The position numbers and the translations under genes were made by a program. From Trichostrongylus colubriformis (taxonomy: Eukaryota > Nematoda > Chromadorea > Rhabditida > Trichostrongylidae): 64,000 nucleotides of DNA. The stretch's first letter is position 1; each line of letters starts with the position of its first letter. A model generated the notes under the pieces. That model was not told the DNA's origin. It worked only from the letters and a program-made list of their open reading frames with translations, and ran no database searches. This document shows, piece after piece, positions 57,059 through 64,000 of this stretch. The stretch covers positions 49,276,001-49,340,000 of the forward strand of contig OZ022256.1 in NCBI GenBank assembly GCA_963978905.1, written 5' to 3'.

Positions 57059-57494
57059 TGAAATTCGTACGTACATCTCTTTTCGAACCGACTGCCACCC
57101 TTATTAAGTGTTTGAATGTTTACCACTTACTGCCCCCTTCCTCCCCCCCACATCTTATTTGAGTTCTGAAATTCGATCACTGTCGCATGTTCCGCCATGA
57201 ACTCATATAGAAGATATGGCGCATCAAGAACAGATTGACAGTTCCTATCCTATACTTATATCTTTACGAAAAACACTACTCTTCTTGGCTCTCACTTTTC
57301 CGTTAGCTTCATCTTTCTGAGTATCGTACTTGATAAATTTCGAGAGCTTTATTGCGACGTTTTGAGTGATTAATAAATTTCTTCTTCGCCTGAGACTCAT
57401 AAATTCTGGCGGCGTTGGATGTGAATATAAAATATGCTCTATAATTATTTATGATCTGTTATGATCTGACTTTATACTTTTTCACCTGTTCACC
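57059..57494. other. No gene recognised
   Basis: Short ORFs only. Confidence 0.4.
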
Positions 57495-57645
57495 TCAGGC
57501 CGCCGTCAGTCCGTGCGATTTTGCGCCATCGCACTTTCGCACGCGATAGTACAGCCTTGAGGTTGTGCAACGTTCGCGTGCGAAAGCGCGACGCCGCAAA
57601 ATCGCAGGACCGCAAATCGCAGTGTCTGACGGCGGCTTAGGTAAA
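57495..57645. mobile_element. GC-rich foldback element, family 4, cleanest copy
   Basis: Opens CAGGCCGCCGTCAGTCCG and closes GTGTCTGACGGCGGCTTAGG. The two arms pair along most of their length (GCGATTTTGCG with CGCAAAATCGC, CGCACTTTCGCACGCG with CGCGTGCGAAAGCGCG). About 150 bp, a compact hairpin. Confidence 0.8.
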
Positions 57646-58591
57646 CCATGAGCCATAGGCTCAAGGGGAGAGGTGATCGTTCAACCTATTAGCTACATCC
57701 TTTTCATATCCCATAGAGTCAGTGGGTTCTCGGCCCACTCCGTCCGAACCTCAGCCCCAGATGGTTACCCCATACAACCAGAGGATGAAAAGCAAAAAAA
57801 AAACTGGAAATTGGCTGATGGAAAATAAAAGAGAAACCTAGACCTAGCCAATAGATAAGCAATTTCGGCTGTCGGTGGGGTGCATGGCTTACTCCGAAGG
57901 CTCTCAACTTTCATTTTCCCGAGCTATGCCTTTACGTTGTTCATAAGGGACTCCATACTTTCGTGTCTGTCCTCTCCACCAACCTCCGAGTGTCGTGTCT
58001 CGCTCACTTTTTCCACATCTCTGACCTTCTACCTGATGCATAAACAAACAAATAAATAAGTAAATGAAAAAAATATCCTGCTTGTTCCGTTATGACTTTT
58101 CCAAGTATCAGGAGGACGCTTGTTAGATATATACCTCTTTCTGAGAACGTCCATGCCATTAGGTCTCCAGTTTGAGAACGAGCTCTAATGCTATTTCGAA
58201 GACGACGTGAGAGGGCTGCCCGATCGGCGCGGATACTTCAGTGAAATTCCCTGGAGACCCACGCGAACATCCCATATCCCCCGCGACACTGCTACTTCTC
58301 AGCTGGCTGCTTACGGCACTTGTGGCTTGGATCCGGAATGTCATTATGGACTTTGCTCAGCACTCTTAGAGCTTTTGTAATTCGTATCTTTTTTCGAAAG
58401 TATAATTAACAGCACCGGGGCTACCACAGTATGCCCATAGTCATATGAAATCGATTTTGTTATGAATCATTCCATTATCTGCTTTGAATAATGTATAAAA
58501 TGGAAATAAATGGCACTGCTATAAGAAATATTCACGAAAAAAGCCAACCTCTTGAATTTCGTTAAGCTGATAGTGTTCTGATGAACGAACC
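57646..58591. other. No gene recognised
   Basis: Short ORFs only; nothing assignable. Confidence 0.4.
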
Positions 58592-59058
58592 TTTAGAGAC
58601 ACCGGAAGGGGGTAATTTCGGCTTACTGTGGAACAGACGTAGTGTGGACGAATTTAAGTGGCCGCCATTGCTCAAACTCGCCAATTTAACGCCTTGGCAT
58701 GGTGCCAAAAGACGATGTTTCTATTATAAATTTGTTTTTTCCCTTCACTTTTTACTTTGTTCTTTCTTATATTGTTTCTAGATGCATTTACATGAATGCT
58801 AATGTAGTTAGGAATGGCCACTCCACTGCGCTGGGAGTCAGGTGCTACAACTAACGTTGGCCCGCGGCCCGACTCCTACAGCGGACAACCCGGAAAGTCA
58901 GTGTGTTGGATGCGAATAGGATGCGAATACACACCGCAGCGTCGCGCTTTTGAGTTCGGGTTTTTTCGCCTGTCATCGTTTCTAACCTTGAGTGCTCTTT
59001 ACAAAATGCTCTTTTCTCTGCATCTTCCTCTTATTTCAAACCCCTTCCGGTTCCTTTA
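58592..59058. mobile_element. ~460-bp MITE, family 2, copy 2
   Basis: Full-length match to 14044-14504. Inverted ends ACCGGAAGGGG and CCCCTTCCGGT with TTTA-type flanks. Its ends are more complementary than in copy 1. Confidence 0.8.
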
Positions 59059-59818
59059 ACGTTTATTTATTAGGGCTGTTGCGCACCGGCTGAACTCAGT
59101 TACCCTCTAAGATCCCCAAATTACTCTTCATAAAGGAATGCATACTCCACCCAGCCCCCACGTCGATTCCTCTATTTTTTACAAAATATTTAATTTTTTT
59201 GAATGTATTCGTACAGTAACTCAGACACTTCGCCATTTGTAGCGTTTTTCAGTTATGGAAATAAGTCTTGAATGATAGCGCAGTTTACAAGGTGGACCTC
59301 TAGAGATGAAACAACTGCTCCAATCTCCTAGTTCCCCCATCAATTGAGCCCGATTGTCCTTATGTGGTTTTTATTCTGCAGAAATTTCTAAACTAAACAG
59401 TAGTTGTGCCCCGGGTGCATATGCGCCAGCACCCACTCACTTGACGAGATTTCTGCTTAATACTCATTTTTTCAAATACATATTACTGCGATCCAGGATT
59501 CATTCATCAATCGTGTCATTTCAAAAGAATTTGGAAGGTCTGAATTTTCAAATATGAAATAGAAAAAAATCATAGCGAGAATTTGAAAAAGTTCTAAATT
59601 AAGCCCAAAGAGTTTTCTCAGTGGCTGCACTCCAGTCCGTCGCAGGGAGGTTAGGCCTTAAATGATTTTATTTAGGGGATAGGGAATGGTATTGCGTTGA
59701 TGTAACAATAACACTTCAGTCTAACTAGGCTAAGTCCTCTTCAAACGTCAAAGTGACCATATCCATACGGGGGCAAGTGGAAAATATGCATAGGCATCTG
59801 AACAGAGTTCAGACAAAT
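59059..59818. other. No gene recognised
   Basis: Short ORFs only. A TTCTGCAG acceptor-like site near 59381 precedes a short open stretch, but no protein family is seen. Confidence 0.35.
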
Positions 59819-60087
59819 CAGTATGTACCCTTATGTCAGGATTTCGCACCGCGGAGTGTCGCAAGCGAAGCGATGCGGACGAGTTAAAGGCGCCGTGTTG
59901 TTGGGTCCTGAAGCGATTACGAGCCAACTGAGTATGGCTCCTCCTAGGAGCCAACTGAGTATGGCTCCTCCTAGCATCACCGTGAAATCGCTTTAAGACC
60001 CAACTCCAGCGGCGCGCATAGCTCGCACACACCGCGTCGCATGCCGCTCGTCGTGGTGCGAAATCCTGACATAACGGTACACACCCC
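59819..60087. mobile_element. hAT-like MITE, family 8
   Basis: Inverted ends: GTACCCTTATGTCAGGATTTCG on the left, with the near-complement AAATCCTGACATAACGGTAC on the right. Flanking octamers AGACAAAT and ACATAAAT agree at six of eight positions, so a decayed 8-bp duplication is possible. It contains a 27-bp tandem duplication. Confidence 0.65.
59921..59974. repeat. 27-bp tandem duplication
   Basis: Two identical units starting GAGCCAACTGAGTATGGCTC. Each unit has its own GAGCC/GGCTC hairpin. Located in the loop region of the MITE at 59819-60087. Confidence 0.9.
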
Positions 60088-62424
60088 ACATAAATGAATG
60101 GGGGCTTGCTGTTACAGTAGCCGTTGAGAGTCATCCAACGTACAGTAGGAACATCACTGTAGACAGTAGTAATAAATACAACCTGGTAGCTATACGACTT
60201 GATCCGTCAAAAGTTGGCTAGCTATTACCTGCTGTGCTAAGAGAACATATTCCGAAGTATTTTTTGGGGTTTTTCTGATTTTTGAAGACGTTCCATCGTA
60301 GGAGCTTCTAAAATGGGTGGCAAAACTCAAAAATAGCGATTGCCAGCTAGAGCCCGCGGTGGGAGCCCATTCTATCTCCAGCTACCCAGCTTGCCACTCG
60401 TTACAATGCAGCTATGTTTCTAGCGGTAATAATGGCCATCATACAAAGCAGTTTTTGGTGACCTCACGAGCAGCAGCAGCAGCAGCAGTACCCGTCGTGC
60501 TATTAGTCCATCGCAGTCTGCAGAAACGAGGAAGGCTTTGGATTTACACGAATCCCTTCTTGTTTGTCCCACTAAGCCAAGCTGTGAAGGGAATGTTTAC
60601 GTAAGACGGTAGTCTGCTCACAAAAACAGCTATAGTCAATAAAAGTGTCTCTGGGGGCAACTGGCTGAGCTTCTGCCCTTAAAATAACATGTCACAAATT
60701 TTCGAAAGATCCTTTTCTGCCTTTGAGCCCCCGTGTTTTCTACCTTACAGGCACTTCGTGTGTAGTGACACCCTCCTAAGTGCATTAGAATGTAAACAAA
60801 TAAATAAATAAACTTCAAACTATAGCTAGCCTTTCTGGATGCCTACCCCCTCTCTGCTTCATATGCCTTTCCAATCGCAAATTTCTATGTTCAAATCGGG
60901 GTTGGTAGATCGAACTAACCAGTACTCATTTGCTTTTTATCAATTTTATTTACTAAAATTGATTCAGAGCAAGTCCATCGACGGTACTGTCTCGAGTTCG
61001 TCCTGTTTTTCTTTTGTGATTGACTAGCAATATTAAATAAATAATTAGACATGCCATGATGGTGACTTTAATGAGCGTGGCCAGGATGGCAGATTGACGT
61101 CCTTGGTAACCATTGGGGGAAAGGGCAAAGTGCCTAGCAAGCTTGACTTATTGCGGTATGGCTATGGCTCAGATGGCAGATGGTACACGAGCAACTAACT
61201 CGCTGTCCACCTTCTAGCAGAGTCTTACAGTACCTCAGGTCACGAAAGCAAATGCAAAAACCCAGCCACAACTGATTAAGTTCAGGATTCCTTTCTCAGC
61301 GCAATACCTTTCACACTGCTCCCCGGAGGATAGCTTATTCTGACGGCTTGGGATAAATCAGACAGCGCTGTGGGAGGTATCTATGCCGTGTGGGACACCA
61401 TTCTAATCTAGACACCACCCGCCTACTTTTATGTTCCTCTATTAGTGGCCGTAACGGATCTAATCATTACGGCATGCCACGTACTTTTACGAGGTAATAT
61501 CGCGAGTCAGCCCGCAATCAAAGCATGCCATAAAATGTGTCGGCTATTAGGGGACGAGTTCTCGCGCATTAGTCGAATTGACTTACAGCTCGTCTTCTGT
61601 GACTCCTCTTTCCTCTTTCTCTCTTTGCTTATGTCCGAGACGATTCGAGAACGACTTTCCTCGTTTGTTCAAAGACTTGTTATTTCCAATGCGTACATAA
61701 GGTCAAAAAATCTCATCGTATCACTACAGTTTGCTCCCGAATCGCGGTTGAAATCTGCTACGCGCTAGATGCCGCGATGCAACCTTTTGGCCTAAAGCTG
61801 CGTCCAATGACTTCTATTCCCGAAACGAGTCTTTCGGAAGGGTTTCTCTGCGCTGGATTTCACTATTGCAGGCCTAAAAGTTATCGTTTTTTTGAATGAG
61901 TTTGTACATGCCCGTTCAGTGGTTTTTGATGCCTTCCGAGCTTTCTTTATGTCTATAATGCCAAATGTATATTCTATATGTCCATAATGCCAAGCGTATA
62001 GCCGGTATATATATAAAGGGATCTATAAAGCTAGCTACAAGGCCTACTAATCTATTCATCAAGCTACTCAGCACACCGTTACATCCAAACCTGTTGTGCT
62101 TTCGTTTTTTTTTTCTTTGCCAGACGCTTGCTGGTCAGAAAAGGCGACGCGCAATTCCGTCAAGTGGCAACTAGACGAGGGCGCATTTCGATACGCCTCT
62201 TCAAGCTCGTCGCTATGATTGATGGGCGTGTTGCACATCTCAGGGACAACCCGACTGGCGATTTCCTGCGATCGAGGAACGCCAGTCTCCGCAGTGAGCT
62301 TTCCCAGCCATCCATATTCTTGTTATGCAGCTGCATTTCATCGAATTTGTTTATTTTGACACCTCTGGCTGGTGTGGCATTCAGATTTAGCAGGAAATTA
62401 TCTGAGCAGTGGCCTCTTGAATTG
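60088..62424. other. No gene recognised
   Basis: Contains a short (AGC)n run near 60469-60488 and short ORFs, including 107 codons at 61445-61768 without motifs. A small duplication of TATAATGCCAA type lies near 61955-61995. Confidence 0.4.
60469..60488. repeat. AGC microsatellite
   Basis: Six to seven AGC units in an otherwise ordinary segment. Confidence 0.85.
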
Positions 62425-62600
62425 CGAGAGAGTACTACACCATCAAGGATCACCACGTATGCTGCAGTATCATGTAATTTCGTCCGGCTGTCTAACATCC
62501 TACCCTTGGATTGAGAGAGAGGGTACCATATCATCAAGTATCACCAGGGATGATAAAGTATCGTGTAATCCCGTCGGGCTTTCTACACTACCCTCAATCG
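62425..62600. repeat. Diverged ~90-bp tandem duplication
   Basis: The segment GAGAGAGTACTACACCATC to about 62510 is repeated at 62513-62595 with substitutions (GAGAGAGGGTACCATATCATC, then CGTGTAATCCCGTCGGGCT against CATGTAATTTCGTCCGGCT). Confidence 0.65.
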
Positions 62601-64000
62601 TTGCTCCCTGGATTCCTTATATGGTGGCGGACATCCCCAATATTTGATCAGCTGGAGCTTCACCCTACGTGAGCAAACTGCCAGTTTAGCCTCATATCGG
62701 GAGCTTTATCCCATTTCAGCCGTTTCTTTCATCTTTATGATACCTAAAAGCCAATTTCGTCATCCCTAAATGGGACTCAGAAGCTCTAGGAGGTCGTAGG
62801 GCTCCTACAGCTAGCAGTGTCAGGGGTACAACCCCTGTGGGCTCCTCACACCCGCAGTAGTACTCGGAGCAGTTTGTAGCTTTGCAGCCGCCGTATACAA
62901 AGAGTAGTTAGCTGTTTTTGTATGTACGGCCGTGGGTTGTAATGTTAAACAACATGTGTTTCGATTGATATGCTGACCGAGTCTGTGCAAGTCAGCTGGC
63001 AAATTACCCATCAGACTACCGTTTCACCCCAAAGTCCCAGACCAAACTGTCGAAATCAGCTCCTCAGATATTTGTTTTTCTGTGGGTACACAGCTGATTA
63101 GGCTGTTACAGCTGACGATGCGGCAACGAGACGCGCTTCCGAATTTGGCCAATCAGTGCGAGTAGCCTCTTTCTTTCACTCTTTTCGTGTTCACTCCTTG
63201 GAACTCCCAATTCTATACATTATCTTGTTGGAGACTCTATTGAATATTTTGTGGAGTTCCCTGGAAACCAACCGACGGGCGGTGCAATTCTGTCCCGTTC
63301 TGCATTTTATGTTTATCGTCACAGCGGTCGGCATTGCTCATTAATATGCAAATCCACGTCGAAAACTACAGAACACCGCAGGCTTTAGTAGTGACGTTCA
63401 GTGACATTCTGCCACCCATCCTCGGACTCATAAACTCTTTTTTCTCTGCACAAAAACAAGAGGTCTTTCTTTCAAAATGCAGAGTCAGTTGTGTGCATCT
63501 GACTTTCCCTAAAGCATAGCATTCATCTTTTATTCTCTTTTATTCTGTCGTATTTTCCTCTCAAATTCTCCGCCATCCGCCCTCGCATGTCCGTTTTGCC
63601 TTTGCTTTTTTTCCGGTCAGTTTAGCACTTTGAGATAGGCCAGCAGCAAAGCAGCTACAAAATGTGTTCTTGCTGAGCATTTTAACCCCGCCTCTGGAAA
63701 AATGCTTTTTCCATATACAATCCATTTCAGAGCGTTTGATAGGGCGTGGCGGGTGAGAGTGTATCAAATTCTCTTGCCCTGCCACATCCTCCACTCTTGC
63801 CACGCACTATCACACTTGCCACTCATCTGTGTCCGTAGGCCCAAACAAGCGCTCCGAAATGGAGTATACTATGTCAACAATTTTTCGGTTTATATGTACA
63901 AATTCTTTTTTGCTCATCCTATCAAGAAGTGAGAAGGGGCAACAGCAGGAATTTTCAATCTTTGTCACTAAAACTTGAACTTCGGAGAACAATCGAACGA
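62601..64000. other. No gene recognised
   Basis: Short ORFs only, on both strands. No Ig or fibronectin exon of the adhesion gene is visible to the window end. Confidence 0.4.

Noticed and set aside
59354..59557. Possible next exon of the adhesion gene after TTCTGCAG at 59381
   Set aside because: The translation has no Ig or fibronectin features and no matching donor.
59921..59974. CRISPR-like repeat
   Set aside because: Only two abutting units with no spacers, inside a MITE, in a eukaryotic genome.

Overview
This window is eukaryotic and gene-poor. My best guess is a nematode of the strongylid/hookworm type. The reasons are AT-rich DNA with strong TTTTTCAG-type splice acceptors, several mariner copies, a Penelope-like retroelement and one recognisable host gene broken into small exons by repeat-filled introns. 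The species is an inference and cannot be proved from the window.

Host gene. Four plus-strand exons join in perfect phase: a signal-peptide exon (43426-43504, behind a possible trans-splice acceptor at 43287), then 52220-52359, 52496-52620 and 53475-53596. They encode a signal peptide, one complete immunoglobulin domain (Cys54, Trp66, Cys105) and the start of a second. The layout and local sequence resemble a contactin/L1-type neuronal cell-adhesion molecule; C. elegans rig-6 is the candidate orthologue. Intron 1 is about 8.7 kb and full of transposons. The remaining exons were not found and probably lie beyond the window or under repeats.

Mobile DNA dominates. At 24.28-27.89 kb is an apparently intact Penelope-like element on the minus strand, with an 865-residue RT plus GIY-YIG protein. 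It carries three 305-bp pLTR copies, two direct and one inverted, each with a minimal hammerhead-ribozyme motif, and it is flanked by a 14-bp target duplication. Mariner-type copies lie at 13.1-14.0, 33.4-33.9, 34.0-34.9 (one nonsense codon in the visible C-terminal part), 46.2-47.2 and 53.9-54.6 kb (two C-terminal fragments head to head). Around them are many small inverted-repeat elements: Tc1-like ~500-bp MITEs, hAT-like MITEs with 8-bp duplications (one split by a Tc1-like MITE), GC-rich foldbacks and large palindromes. A tRNA-headed SINE-like family has at least seven copies.

Most notable non-coding structures: the hammerheads in the Penelope element; a head-to-head pair of short tRNA-headed repeats at 2.39-2.79 kb, each with a 38-nt hammerhead-like fold; seven TTATCA/TGATAA (GATA) sites in about 570 bp at 31.7-32.2 kb; and six uninterrupted G/C tracts of 10-15 bases. 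Most other open reading frames are shadows of repeats or chance ORFs.
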